A DNA stretch of 64,000 nt from Streptomyces triticagri (lineage in GTDB: Bacteria > Actinomycetota > Actinomycetes > Streptomycetales > Streptomycetaceae), in the NCBI RefSeq assembly GCF_003429565.1, contig NZ_QUAK01000025.1, forward strand, positions 124,001-188,000, given 5' to 3'. Below are positions 46,233-55,443 of the stretch, in pieces. The notes below the pieces were generated by a model. It worked only from the letters and a program-made list of their open reading frames with translations. It made no database searches and was not told the origin of the DNA. Made by a program: the position numbers and the translations under genes. The number at the start of each line of letters is the position of its first letter. The stretch's first letter is position 1.

Positions 46233-46928
46233 TCAGACCGGCTTGAACCCCCGGTGCAGCGCGACGATCCCGCCCGTCAGATTGCGCCAGGCGACCCGGG
46301 ACCAGCCGGCCTGCCCGAGGCGCGCGGCGAGCGCGGGCTGGTCGGGCCAGTCGCGGATGGACTCGGCGAGATAGACGTACGCGTCCGGGTTGGAGGAGAC
46401 CGCGCGGGCGACCGGCGGCAGCGCACGCATCAGGTACTCGGTGTACACCGTGCGGAAGGGCGCCCAGGTCGGCTGCGAGAATTCGCTGATGACAACGCGG
46501 CCGCCGGGCCGGGTGACCCGCAGCAGTTCGCGCAGCGCGACATCGGTCTCCTGGACGTTGCGCAGTCCGAAGGAGATCGTCACCGCGTCGAACACGTCGT
46601 CGCGGAACGGCAGTCGGGTCGCGTCGCCCGCCGTGAACGGCAGATGCGGGTGCCGCGCCTTGCCGACCTGCAGCATGCCGGTGGAGAAGTCGCAGGGCAC
46701 CACGTACGAACCGGCCGCGGCGAACGGCAGCGAGGAGGTGGCGGTACCGGCGGCCAGGTCCAGGATCTTCTGCGCGGGACGCGCGTCGACGGCCTTCGCG
46801 ACCTCCTTGCGCCAGAGCCGGGACTGCCCGAGGGACAGCACGTCATTGGTGAGGTCGTATCGCTCCGCGACGTCGTCGAACATCGTGGCGACTTCGTGCG
46901 GCTGCTTGTCCAGGGATGCGCGGGTCAC
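46233..46928 (-). CDS. menG: demethylmenaquinone methyltransferase
   Basis: SAM-dependent C-methyltransferase of the UbiE/COQ5 family, converting demethylmenaquinone to menaquinone. The 231-residue protein has [32 protein letters not shown] at the start, motif [16 protein letters not shown] at about residue 56, GDATRLPF, the family segment [12 protein letters not shown], and [14 protein letters not shown]. Start GTG 46928 is preferred from the family N-terminus [12 protein letters not shown]; an ATG three codons upstream is the alternative. It lies upstream of the large membrane protein and downstream of an amidohydrolase-like gene on the same strand. Confidence 0.93.
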   Translation of the reverse strand: MTRASLDKQPHEVATMFDDVAERYDLTNDVLSLGQSRLWRKEVAKAVDARPAQKILDLAAGTATSSLPFAAAGSYVVPCDFSTGMLQVGKARHPHLPFTAGDATRLPFRDDVFDAVTISFGLRNVQETDVALRELLRVTRPGGRVVISEFSQPTWAPFRTVYTEYLMRALPPVARAVSSNPDAYVYLAESIRDWPDQPALAARLGQAGWSRVAWRNLTGGIVALHRGFKPV

Positions 46929-46987
46929 GCGTCCCATTCAAGCAGTACGGCCGCCGGGGCCGACGGCGGCCCGCTGCCGCGCACAAG

Positions 46988-47563
46988 TCAGCGCGCACGA
47001 TGGACGAGGCGACCGCCGAGCACCGTCACCAGGCAGCCGCCGTCCGGCGCGTACACCGCGAAGTCCGCCGCGCCGGACGGGGTGAGCGAGCGGGACAGCG
47101 GGCGCTCGGGTGCGACGGCGAGGCGGCGGATGCCCGAGCGCTCCGCGGCGGTGAGCACCTCCGGGCGGCGGAACGGGCCCGCGAGGGCCGTGGTCCCGGA
47201 GGCGAGCAGCCGCTGCAGCCCACGGCGGGCGCTGCCGGCCCAGCGGGTGCCGGTCAGGTCGAGGGCGGCGAGCGCGTCCCCGGTCAGCGGCGCCGTGCCG
47301 AGCACGTCGGCCTCGCGCGGGTCGGGCCAGTAGGTGTCGTCGAGCAGCGCGGGCGCGTCCGGCTCGTAGCGGCCGGGCGTGAGGATGCCGTCCCAGGTGC
47401 GGACCCTGGCCCGGTCCCCGTACTGCGCGAGCAGCTCCTCGTACGGCCCGATCGCGGCGATGCGGCTGCTGTCGACCACGAGGGCGTGCCCGTGCTCGGT
47501 CTCCGCCTCGCGCGGGTGGTCGGCGTACGGGCGGACGCCCTGCACGCGGTGGATGGTGAGCAA
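46988..47563 (-). CDS. imidazolonepropionase-like (amidohydrolase-related) protein
   Basis: A 191-residue protein resembling the beta-sandwich and an early part of amidohydrolases (LVVDSSRIAAIGPYEELLAQYG; TWDGILTPGRYEPDAPALLDD). It lacks the metal-binding HxH and later His/Asp motifs and has about half the usual length, so deaminase or hydrolase activity is doubtful. Start TTG 47563 has GAGG upstream. It lies between mqnC and menG on the same strand, 45 bases from mqnC. The position suggests a link to menaquinone synthesis, possibly structural or binding. Confidence 0.6.
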   Translation of the reverse strand: MLTIHRVQGVRPYADHPREAETEHGHALVVDSSRIAAIGPYEELLAQYGDRARVRTWDGILTPGRYEPDAPALLDDTYWPDPREADVLGTAPLTGDALAALDLTGTRWAGSARRGLQRLLASGTTALAGPFRRPEVLTAAERSGIRRLAVAPERPLSRSLTPSGAADFAVYAPDGGCLVTVLGGRLVHRAR

Positions 47564-47608
47564 CTCGGCCTCGTCGGGGGTGGTTCGGGCGCGCTACGGC
47601 GTCGACCG

Positions 47609-48862
47609 TCAGTTGGAGGCGAGCAGCTTCAGCTCGGGATGCGCCGTGCCGCCCTCCCGTCGCCCACCACCACCCTTGCCGGAGGCGCTACGCGCCGCTG
47701 TTTCACCGTCGAACGCGGTGGAGGACACGTGCGAGACGACGCGCTCGTCGACCGGGTCGTTCGCCGGGTCGTCGTGCACCACCAGGTGCTCGTAGGTGGT
47801 GGCGCGCTGCGCCGGGACACGGCCGGCCTTGCGGATCAGGTCGATGATCTCGAGGCGGTTGGAGCGGTGCTTGGCGCCGGCCGACGACACCACGTTCTCC
47901 TCCAGCATGATCGAGCCCAGGTCGTCCGCGCCGTAGTGCAGGGACAGCTGGCCGACCTCCTTGCCCGTGGTGAGCCAGGAGCCCTGGATGTGCGCCACGT
48001 TGTCCAGGAAGATGCGGGCGATCGCGATCATCCGCAGGTACTCGAAGAGGGTGGCCTGGGTGCGGCCCTTCAGATGGTTGTTCTCCGGCTGGTACGTGTA
48101 CGGGATGAAGGCGCGGAAGCCGCCCGTCCGGTCCTGTACGTCGCGAATCATGCGCAGGTGCTCGATGCGCTCGGCGTTGGTCTCGCCGGTGCCCATCAGC
48201 ATCGTGGACGTCGACTCGACGCCCAGGCCGTGCGCGATCTCCATGATCTCCAGCCAGCGCTCACCCGACTCCTTGAGCGGGGCGATCGCCTTGCGCGGCC
48301 GCGCGGGGAGCAGCTCGGCGCCGGCTCCGGCGAAGGAGTCGAGCCCGGCCGCGTGGATCCGCCGGATCGCGTCCTCGGCCGAGACCCCGGAGATACGGGC
48401 CATGTGCTCGATCTCGGAGGCGCCGAGGGAGTGGATGACCAGCTCCGGGTACGCCTTCTTGATCGCGGAGAAGTGCTCCTCGTAGTACTCCACGCCGAAG
48501 TCCGGGTGGTGGCCGCCCTGGAACATGATCTGGGTACCGCCCAGCTCGATGGTCTCCGCGCAGCGGCGCAGGATGTCGTCGAGGTCGCGGGTCCAGCCCT
48601 TGGCGGTGTCCTTGGGAGCGGCGTAGAAGGCGCAGAACTTGCACGCGGTGACGCACACGTTCGTGTAGTTGATGTTGCGCTCGATGATGTACGTCGCGAT
48701 GTCCACCGTGTCCGCGTACCGCCGCCTGCGTACCGCGTCGGCGGCGGCGCCGAGCGCGTGCAGCGGCGCCGAACGGTAGAGGTCGAGGGCCTCTTCCGGT
48801 GTGATCCGCCCGCCATCGGCGGCGCGGTCGAGAACGGACTGGAGGTCGGCCTTCTCGGTCAC
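47609..48862 (-). CDS. mqnC: cyclic dehypoxanthinyl futalosine synthase
   Basis: Radical SAM enzyme of the futalosine menaquinone pathway, cyclising dehypoxanthine futalosine to the spiro intermediate used by MqnD. The 417-residue protein has the 4Fe-4S motif CVTACKFCAFY at about residues 70-80. It also has GGTQIMFQGGHHPDFGVEYYEEHF, GAGAELLPARPRKAIAPLKES and MMGTGE-like MLMGTGETNAERIEHL, all typical of this subgroup. The last 30 residues (GKGGGGRREGGTAHPELKLLASN) are a low-complexity extension. Only mqnA and mqnC of the pathway are in this window. Confidence 0.95.
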   Translation of the reverse strand: MTEKADLQSVLDRAADGGRITPEEALDLYRSAPLHALGAAADAVRRRRYADTVDIATYIIERNINYTNVCVTACKFCAFYAAPKDTAKGWTRDLDDILRRCAETIELGGTQIMFQGGHHPDFGVEYYEEHFSAIKKAYPELVIHSLGASEIEHMARISGVSAEDAIRRIHAAGLDSFAGAGAELLPARPRKAIAPLKESGERWLEIMEIAHGLGVESTSTMLMGTGETNAERIEHLRMIRDVQDRTGGFRAFIPYTYQPENNHLKGRTQATLFEYLRMIAIARIFLDNVAHIQGSWLTTGKEVGQLSLHYGADDLGSIMLEENVVSSAGAKHRSNRLEIIDLIRKAGRVPAQRATTYEHLVVHDDPANDPVDERVVSHVSSTAFDGETAARSASGKGGGGRREGGTAHPELKLLASN

Positions 48863-48951
48863 CGGATGTCCCTTTCAGCGGGGGTGTGCAACGACCGATC
48901 CAGCGTACGCCAGGCCCGGCCGGCCGACCGGAGCGCCTCCCGCGGCCCGGA

Positions 48952-49809
48952 TCACCGACGGCCGTCGCCCTCCTCGAGGAGCCGTACGGTGCTGAGGATC
49001 TTGCGGACCGTGGCGTCGGACACCTCGTCGGGCACCCCGTGGGCGCCGATGAGGCTCCAGGACACGAAGTCGCCCTCGGCGTTCTCGAAGGCGAAGGTGG
49101 TCGCCTTGCCGTCGCTGTCGCACTTGCCCTCGGCGGGCGCTCCGGAAGAGGTGACGGTGGCGAGGCTGCCCTCGAGCCCCGACTTCGTCCGGTACGGCTC
49201 GGCCCTGCCCAGCTCGAGATGGGTGCGGTCGGGCTGGGTGTAGGCGCCGTAGACCCAGTTCTTCGCGGTGTCCTCGGCGGCCTCCGCGGTGTTCTTGGCG
49301 CCGTTGTTGCCGGTGGTGCCGGTCGAGGCGAGTTCCGTGTGCTCCTCGGTGCCGTCCTTGTCGTCGTCGGACGAGCACCACTTCGCCTTGAGTACGGCCG
49401 GACCCATCATGGCGACCAGCGGCTTCTCGTCGGGGTCGTCGTCCTCGGCGACATAGCTCACCCAGTCCGGGGACTTCACGGCCCAGGAGGGCGGCACGTC
49501 GAAGCTGATGCCGCGCTTGGCGTTGACCACCGTCTTCCAGCCGGAGATCTGGGGGCCGGAGCCGCCCTTCGTCCCCGAACGGTCGGTGTCGTCGGCGCTC
49601 ACCGAGGCCTGCGGGGTGGGCTTCCCGTCGGCCCGCCGGTCCGCGTCTCCCCCGTCGTCGCCGAGCACCAGGAAGCCGGTGACCGCGGCGGCCACCACGA
49701 CCACGGTGGCGGCGGCCACGGCGACGATCGTGGTCCGGTTGCGGGGGCTGCGCGAGGGCTCGGGCGACTGCTGTGACTGCCACATGAGCGGTGAGTCTAG
49801 ATGTGTCAT
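48952..49809 (-). CDS. membrane-anchored extracytoplasmic protein, unknown function
   Basis: A 285-residue protein. A short cytosolic N-terminus, one helix (TTIVAVAAATVVVVAAAVTGFLVL, about residues 26-50), an acidic linker, and an external domain of about 200 residues with two Cys. The domain opens GISFDVPPSWAVKSPDWVSYV, similar in pattern to FSFAVPEAWSR in the large protein at 43556-46048. The two may share an LpqN-like or LolA-like fold. Start ATG 49809 has only a weak GGA site. Divergent from the next membrane protein gene (40-base gap). Confidence 0.6.
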   Translation of the reverse strand: MTHLDSPLMWQSQQSPEPSRSPRNRTTIVAVAAATVVVVAAAVTGFLVLGDDGGDADRRADGKPTPQASVSADDTDRSGTKGGSGPQISGWKTVVNAKRGISFDVPPSWAVKSPDWVSYVAEDDDPDEKPLVAMMGPAVLKAKWCSSDDDKDGTEEHTELASTGTTGNNGAKNTAEAAEDTAKNWVYGAYTQPDRTHLELGRAEPYRTKSGLEGSLATVTSSGAPAEGKCDSDGKATTFAFENAEGDFVSWSLIGAHGVPDEVSDATVRKILSTVRLLEEGDGRR

Positions 49810-49848
49810 GATCCGGCCAGTCACAGCGACTGGAGAAGAGACCGACTC

Positions 49849-51186
49849 ATGACCACGAGCCCCGGCGGTACCTCACCCCTGCCACCCTTCCCGCCGGAAC
49901 TCCCTCACCCAGTCGGGCCGTACGGACCCCGGTACGGCCATCCGGCACCCTCGCCCACACGCTACGAACTGCTCGCCCACCGCGCCGAGGCGCTGCGCAT
50001 CCTGGTACGCCGCGACCTCTCACCGCTCCGGCTCGGCTCCGGCGCACTGCTGACCCTCGCCGCGGGCACGGCGTGGTTCTCCTTCATCGGCGCGGTGGAC
50101 GACCTGACGCGTGATCAGGGCGACGTCCCCCGGGCCGTGTTCGCCCTGATCGTCGGCGTACTGGTCACGGCAGGCTGCGCGTTGGCCCTGACACGGGGTT
50201 GGGCGGCACGCCGCCGGCGCCAACACCTCCTGTACGCCTGGGCGGCCTGGCACCAGCACCCCGCGGTCCAGGCGACCCCCGTCGCGCACGTCCCGGACAG
50301 CTCGTCGCGGGCGCCCGGCCACTACGCCCTGCGGAGCCTGTGGGTCTGCGTCGCCGCCCTCACCACGCTCTTCGGCCTGATCCTGGTGGCCCGCGGCGCG
50401 GACGAGGAACAGGCCCTGCACGCCGTGGGGTTCGGCGGTCTCGGACTGCTGCTGCTCGGGGCGGCGGCCCGCGGCACCTGGAAGGCGCTCCGGCTCGCGC
50501 AGCGGGTCCGCTTCACCGGCATCGACGAGATACCGGGGGCCGAGCACCTGTCCCGGCACACGACGACCGTGCGCGGCTCGCGGCCGCTCGGCTGGAAGTC
50601 CCTGAGGGATCCGGACACGCGGTTCGGCAGGTTCACGGCCCGTACGCCCGCGTGGGCCGTGCTCTGCGGGTCGGCGCTCCTCTCGGCCGCGGCAGCGGCG
50701 ACCGCCTTCGTCGGCGGCTACGTCCTGGCGCTCGGTGTGCTGGCCGCGCTCGTCCTGTCGGTCACCGTCGGGGCGTACGACCACCGGGGGCGGTACGCCG
50801 TGCCCGCGCTGATCGCGGGCCTGTGCATGGCCGGCTTCGGCTGGGGCGCGGGCGAGGCGCAGATCCTCGCCGACCGCGGTGTGTGGATCGACGGCGTGGT
50901 GACGGACGTACGGGTACCGAAGGGCCGGGGCTCGACCAGCTGCGGCGTACAGGACGCGGACGGCGAACCGCTCCCGCAGCGCGTCAGCTCCTGCACCGGG
51001 CGCTCGGCCGGGGACCGGATCAGGGTGATCGTGGATCCGGAGAACGACGCCGCACCGGCCCTCACCGAACCCGCCCCGGTCGGCCTGCGCACGACCGCGG
51101 CCTTCTCGGCCGTGGTGTTCGTCGCGAGCGTGACGGCGGGGATGAGCCGGGGACACCACAACCGCCGGCTTCTGCAACAGACCTGA
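49849..51186 (+). CDS. polytopic membrane protein with C-terminal DUF3592-like loop
   Basis: A 445-residue protein with a Pro-rich cytosolic N-terminus and about eight hydrophobic segments in pairs: about residues 57-75, 88-110, 155-178, 190-210, 265-290, 295-315, 322-340 and near the C-terminus. Between the last two lies an external domain of about 75 residues (GVWIDGVVTDVRVPKGRGSTSCGVQDADGE...DRIRVIVDPEND) with two Cys. It reads like a DUF3592-type beta domain. Start ATG 49849 has GGAGAAGAG upstream. Function unknown. Confidence 0.6.
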   Translation: MTTSPGGTSPLPPFPPELPHPVGPYGPRYGHPAPSPTRYELLAHRAEALRILVRRDLSPLRLGSGALLTLAAGTAWFSFIGAVDDLTRDQGDVPRAVFALIVGVLVTAGCALALTRGWAARRRRQHLLYAWAAWHQHPAVQATPVAHVPDSSSRAPGHYALRSLWVCVAALTTLFGLILVARGADEEQALHAVGFGGLGLLLLGAAARGTWKALRLAQRVRFTGIDEIPGAEHLSRHTTTVRGSRPLGWKSLRDPDTRFGRFTARTPAWAVLCGSALLSAAAAATAFVGGYVLALGVLAALVLSVTVGAYDHRGRYAVPALIAGLCMAGFGWGAGEAQILADRGVWIDGVVTDVRVPKGRGSTSCGVQDADGEPLPQRVSSCTGRSAGDRIRVIVDPENDAAPALTEPAPVGLRTTAAFSAVVFVASVTAGMSRGHHNRRLLQQT

Positions 51187-51244
51187 GCGGGCCGAGCCGT
51201 ACGCCCACCTCCCCCGCACGCCGATTCCGGCGCACACTCGACAG

Positions 51245-51979
51245 GTGGCAGCGAATCGGGAAGCGGACGCACAGCAGACGGACACGCAGCACACCGGCAC
51301 CGGCGCCGACGAGGCCGCGGCGTGGCGGGAACGGCTCGGCTGGACGCACGGCCTCACGGCGGACGACCCGGCGGCACGCACCACGGCCCTGACCCGCCTG
51401 ACCGAATCCCGCCACCACATCGAGGAGGCCCTCGAGGAGCTGAACGGGATGTGGCGGCGGAAGTCGCCGCCGGGTTCCACCCGGCACTACCGGGAGACGG
51501 AGCTGACGCGGGCGAGCGTCAACTACGCGGAGGCCAGGAGCCGTTCACTGCCCGAAGGGCTCTGGGACCGGCCACCCGGCACGGACATCACCACCTGGCC
51601 CGGCCTGCCCTACGCACTCCGCTTCCTGGAGTGGGAGGCGAAGCACCCGCAGGAGTGGACGCGCCTGGCGAAGGCCTGGGGCACCAAGGAACGCCTGCTC
51701 AGGGACCTGGCCGCCGCACACCACGACGAGACGGTCACCGCACGACTCACCGACCTGGTCGAGCGGATCGTCGCCCGCCCGTACCGCTGCAAGGATCTCG
51801 AGTACGTACGGATCGCCCGGGCCGTCGACAGCGACGAGCTGCGCCGCCGGCTCGCAGCCGCCACCGAATCGGAACACTCCTGGGCACGGCAGCACGGCGC
51901 GTACGTCCTGTGGATGCTGGATCATCCATCGGTGCCCAACACCCGCCATTCCTGGCGGACTTGGCTCGCACAGGAGTGA
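51245..51979 (+). CDS. hypothetical soluble helical protein
   Basis: A 244-residue protein, charged and alpha-helical throughout (ALTRLTESRHHIEEALEELNGMWRRK; LLRDLAAAHHDETVTARLTDLVERIVARPYRCKDLEYVRIARAVDSDELRRRLAAATE), Trp-rich, with one Cys, no signal peptide and no known domain recognised. HEAT-like helical repeats are conceivable near the C-terminus. GTG 51245 is the first start; no good ribosome site precedes it, so a later start is possible. It follows the membrane protein by 58 bases on the same strand. Confidence 0.5.
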   Translation: MAANREADAQQTDTQHTGTGADEAAAWRERLGWTHGLTADDPAARTTALTRLTESRHHIEEALEELNGMWRRKSPPGSTRHYRETELTRASVNYAEARSRSLPEGLWDRPPGTDITTWPGLPYALRFLEWEAKHPQEWTRLAKAWGTKERLLRDLAAAHHDETVTARLTDLVERIVARPYRCKDLEYVRIARAVDSDELRRRLAAATESEHSWARQHGAYVLWMLDHPSVPNTRHSWRTWLAQE

Positions 51980-51997
51980 ACGGGCCGGCGGGTCGCC

Positions 51998-53806
51998 TCA
52001 GTTCTGCTTGGTCAGGCGGGCCGTCGGATTGCCGGCCTTCGGGTCCTTGAGGGCGTACGTCAGGCCGTCGTCGCCGACTCGGGTGAGGGTGACGGTCCCG
52101 GTGTTCGGGGAACAGCGGGAGTCCTTCTTGTCCGCCGGAGTGCCGGTCGCGACGAGCTGCTTCTCCGATACGGACTTGAGCTCGAGGATGTCGGTGCAGG
52201 TGCTGGCTCCGAGTTCGTCCGTCATCGCTGCGGTGCCGATCCGCTCGCCCTTCTTTCCCTGGCTCACGACCACCTTCATGGTGCCGGCGGGAAGCTTCCT
52301 GCCGAGGGCGTCCGCAGTCGCGTTGCCCTCCCAAGTCCCCAGGTACGCCGCCGGAATCGGCCCGGATCCACCGCCGCTGGGCTCCGCGTCGCTGGGTTCG
52401 CCCGAGGGCTCGTTCGTCGGTTGGTCCGTCGGTTTGTCGGAAGCCCCACTGCCCGGGGGGTCACCGGCCTGGTCCTGACCCCCTCCCCCGCCACTGCCCG
52501 GCAGCAGGTCGAACATGAACGCCGAGCCGAGCGTGACGGCGGCCAGCGCACCGGCCACCGCGAGCGCGACCGTGCAACTCACCTTGCGGCCACGGCCGTC
52601 GGAGTCCCGGGCGGACCCGGCCGCGACGGAGACGGACAGCTTGCCGGGCCCGGTCTGCGTCGCCGCTCCCGGCTCGGCGTGCGCGGCGGCCGGTGCGTCC
52701 TGCCCTCCGCCGGTCTCGGTCCGCGGGTGGCCCCCGGTCGCGGGGTCACCGCCCGCGCCGACGGCCGGCCCTTGGGCGTACGACGGATCGGGCGGCCCGA
52801 ACATGCCGCCGGCCGGGGCGGCGGAACCCCTCGTACCGCCGTCGGAACCCCCGGCCACGGACGCGTTGGTGAACGGCACCGGCCCCGACGGCTCGTCCCC
52901 TGTCGCCTCCAGGTCGAGGAGGCTGACCGCGCTGCGGCTGACCTGCTCCACCAGCGGTGCCGGCAGCCAGCCGGAGGCGGCGAGGGCGGCCGCGCCGTCG
53001 GGGGCGAGCCGGGACGCGACCTCCTGCGGGGTGGGCCGGTCCGCCGGGTTCTTGGCCAGGCAGGCGGCGATCAAGGCGTGCAGATCGTCGTCGGGCAGGG
53101 AGAGTTCGGGCTCCTCGTGGACGACCTTGTAGAGCAACGCGGCCGACGAGTCACCGGCGAACGGCGCCCCGCCCGTGGCCGCGTACGCCAGCACCGCACC
53201 CAGCGAGAAGACGTCGGCCGCCCCGGTGACGCCCTTGCCGAGGATCTGCTCGGGCGACATGTATCCGGGCGAGCCGATCGAGACGCCGGTCGAGGTCAGC
53301 GAGGCGGTGCCGTCGGTGGCCCGGGCGATCCCGAAGTCGATCAGGCGTGGGCCGTCCAGGGACAGCAGGACGTTCGACGGCTTCACGTCGCGGTGCACCA
53401 GGCCGAGTCCGTGCACCGCCGCGAGGGACTCGCCGAGCCCCGCCCCGAGCACCCGCACCGAGTGCTCCGGCAGCGCGCGCAGCGGCCCGCGCTCGCCGAC
53501 CGCGCGCGACAGGGCGGGCCCGGCGACATAACCGGTGGCCACCCAGGGCACCGAGGCCTCCGGATCCGCGTCCAGCACGGGCGCCGTCCAGGCGCCGCCG
53601 ACCCGGCGGGCCGCGTCGACCTCGCGCCGGAAGCGCTCGCGGAACTCCTCGTCGAGCGCGAAGTGCGGGTGCACGACCTTGACCGCGACCGTGCGCCCGC
53701 CGCTGCTGCGGCCCAGATAGACGCGGCCCATGCCGCCCGCGCCGAGCCGGCCGAGCAGACGGTAGGGACCGATGACGGTCGGTTCACCGGCTTCGAGCGG
53801 CTGCAT
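51998..53806 (-). CDS. receptor-type serine/threonine protein kinase
   Basis: A 602-residue Hanks-type kinase. The glycine loop is LGAGGMGRVYLG at about residues 21-32, the ATP Lys is in VAVKVV, the catalytic loop is HRDVKPSNV, and the Mg loop is DFGIARA. IGSPGYMSPEQILG closes the activation segment. A Pro/Gly/Ala-rich juxtamembrane stretch follows residue 290, then one helix (TVALAVAGALAAVTLGSAFMF, about residues 430-450), a Ser/Pro/Glu linker and an external domain of about 110 residues with two Cys. There are no PASTA repeats, so the ligand differs from PknB. ATG 53806 has GAGG upstream. Confidence 0.92.
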   Translation of the reverse strand: MQPLEAGEPTVIGPYRLLGRLGAGGMGRVYLGRSSGGRTVAVKVVHPHFALDEEFRERFRREVDAARRVGGAWTAPVLDADPEASVPWVATGYVAGPALSRAVGERGPLRALPEHSVRVLGAGLGESLAAVHGLGLVHRDVKPSNVLLSLDGPRLIDFGIARATDGTASLTSTGVSIGSPGYMSPEQILGKGVTGAADVFSLGAVLAYAATGGAPFAGDSSAALLYKVVHEEPELSLPDDDLHALIAACLAKNPADRPTPQEVASRLAPDGAAALAASGWLPAPLVEQVSRSAVSLLDLEATGDEPSGPVPFTNASVAGGSDGGTRGSAAPAGGMFGPPDPSYAQGPAVGAGGDPATGGHPRTETGGGQDAPAAAHAEPGAATQTGPGKLSVSVAAGSARDSDGRGRKVSCTVALAVAGALAAVTLGSAFMFDLLPGSGGGGGQDQAGDPPGSGASDKPTDQPTNEPSGEPSDAEPSGGGSGPIPAAYLGTWEGNATADALGRKLPAGTMKVVVSQGKKGERIGTAAMTDELGASTCTDILELKSVSEKQLVATGTPADKKDSRCSPNTGTVTLTRVGDDGLTYALKDPKAGNPTARLTKQN

Positions 53807-53928
53807 GACGTGGTGCCTCCCCCTGGAACTGCGCGTACAGGGAGCGTAGGCGCTGTACGGCACGGGATCACGGGGTGGTCGGCCGGGAAAGTACGGGAGG
53901 GCCCCGTCGGGAAGACCGAGCCGTACCG

Positions 53929-54789
<861 letters not shown>

Positions 54790-54958
54790 CTAGCCCCTTC
54801 GCCGCCGGATGCGACCTCGGGGTACCGAACAGTCGCTTGGCCAGGGCATTCCGTACGGTCTTCAAGCTTCCGGGTGACGTGATCTTGCCCTCTATCCCTT
54901 TCCAGTGACTGCGTGCTAGGCTCGCCGCAAGTTGCAGTTTGGTTTCCCTTGCAGTACA

Positions 54959-54998
54959 GAGCCTGCGGAGCATGTGACCGCAGGCTCTCGTCGTTTTC
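54959..54998 (+). promoter_or_regulatory. leader hairpin of the cold-shock gene
   Basis: GAGCCTGCGG and CCGCAGGCTC form a perfect 10-bp stem with a 9-base loop, followed by TCGTCGTTTTC. It lies about 75 bases before the csp start and has the shape of an intrinsic terminator in the leader, so attenuation or temperature-dependent refolding is possible. A further imperfect stem, CCTTTGGCCCAAGG at 55050-55063, touches the AGGAGG ribosome site. Confidence 0.6.
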
Positions 54999-55071
54999 AG
55001 ACTTTTACGAATGTGCTTGACACGCGTGCAGGTTCTGGAGCAGGGCAACCCTTTGGCCCAAGGAGGGCTTT

Positions 55072-55275
55072 ATGGCTACCGGAACCGTGAAGTGGTTCAA
55101 CGCTGAAAAGGGCTTTGGCTTCATCGCCCAGGAAGGCGGCGGCCCGGATGTCTTTGTCCACTACTCCGCGATCAACGCGTCCGGCTTCCGCTCCCTCGAG
55201 GAGAACCAGGCCGTGACCTTCGACGTTACGCAGGGCCCGAAGGGCCCGCAGGCGGAGAACGTCACCCCGGCCTGA
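55072..55275 (+). CDS. cold-shock domain protein
   Basis: A 67-residue single-domain RNA chaperone. RNP1 is KGFGFI and RNP2 is VFVHY, within the classic order [43 protein letters not shown]. It binds single-stranded RNA and DNA and melts structure in mRNA at low temperature or during growth. AAGGAGG lies six bases before the ATG. A structured leader precedes it and a 17-bp terminator follows, so it is monocistronic. Confidence 0.97.
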   Translation: MATGTVKWFNAEKGFGFIAQEGGGPDVFVHYSAINASGFRSLEENQAVTFDVTQGPKGPQAENVTPA

Positions 55276-55328
55276 CCCGGAAAACCGGCCCGGCCGGTTC
55301 TCTGATCCGGAACGGATAGCAGTACCCA

Positions 55329-55364
55329 AGGAGCCCTTCCCCGCCTCGGCGGGGAAGGGCTCCT
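55329..55364 (+). terminator. terminator of the cold-shock gene
   Basis: AGGAGCCCTTCCCCGCC and its complement form a 17-bp perfect stem, with a tight loop that in practice would open to CCTCGG, 53 bases after the csp stop. GCCTTTG follows. It lies ahead of the convergent hydrolase gene ending at 55444. Confidence 0.9.
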
Positions 55365-55443
55365 GCCTTTGATCCAGCACCTCCGGCCCGTCCCGAGGAA
55401 AGACCAGGAGTATGGAGGGTGAACTTCCGCTTTCCTTGCGGAT

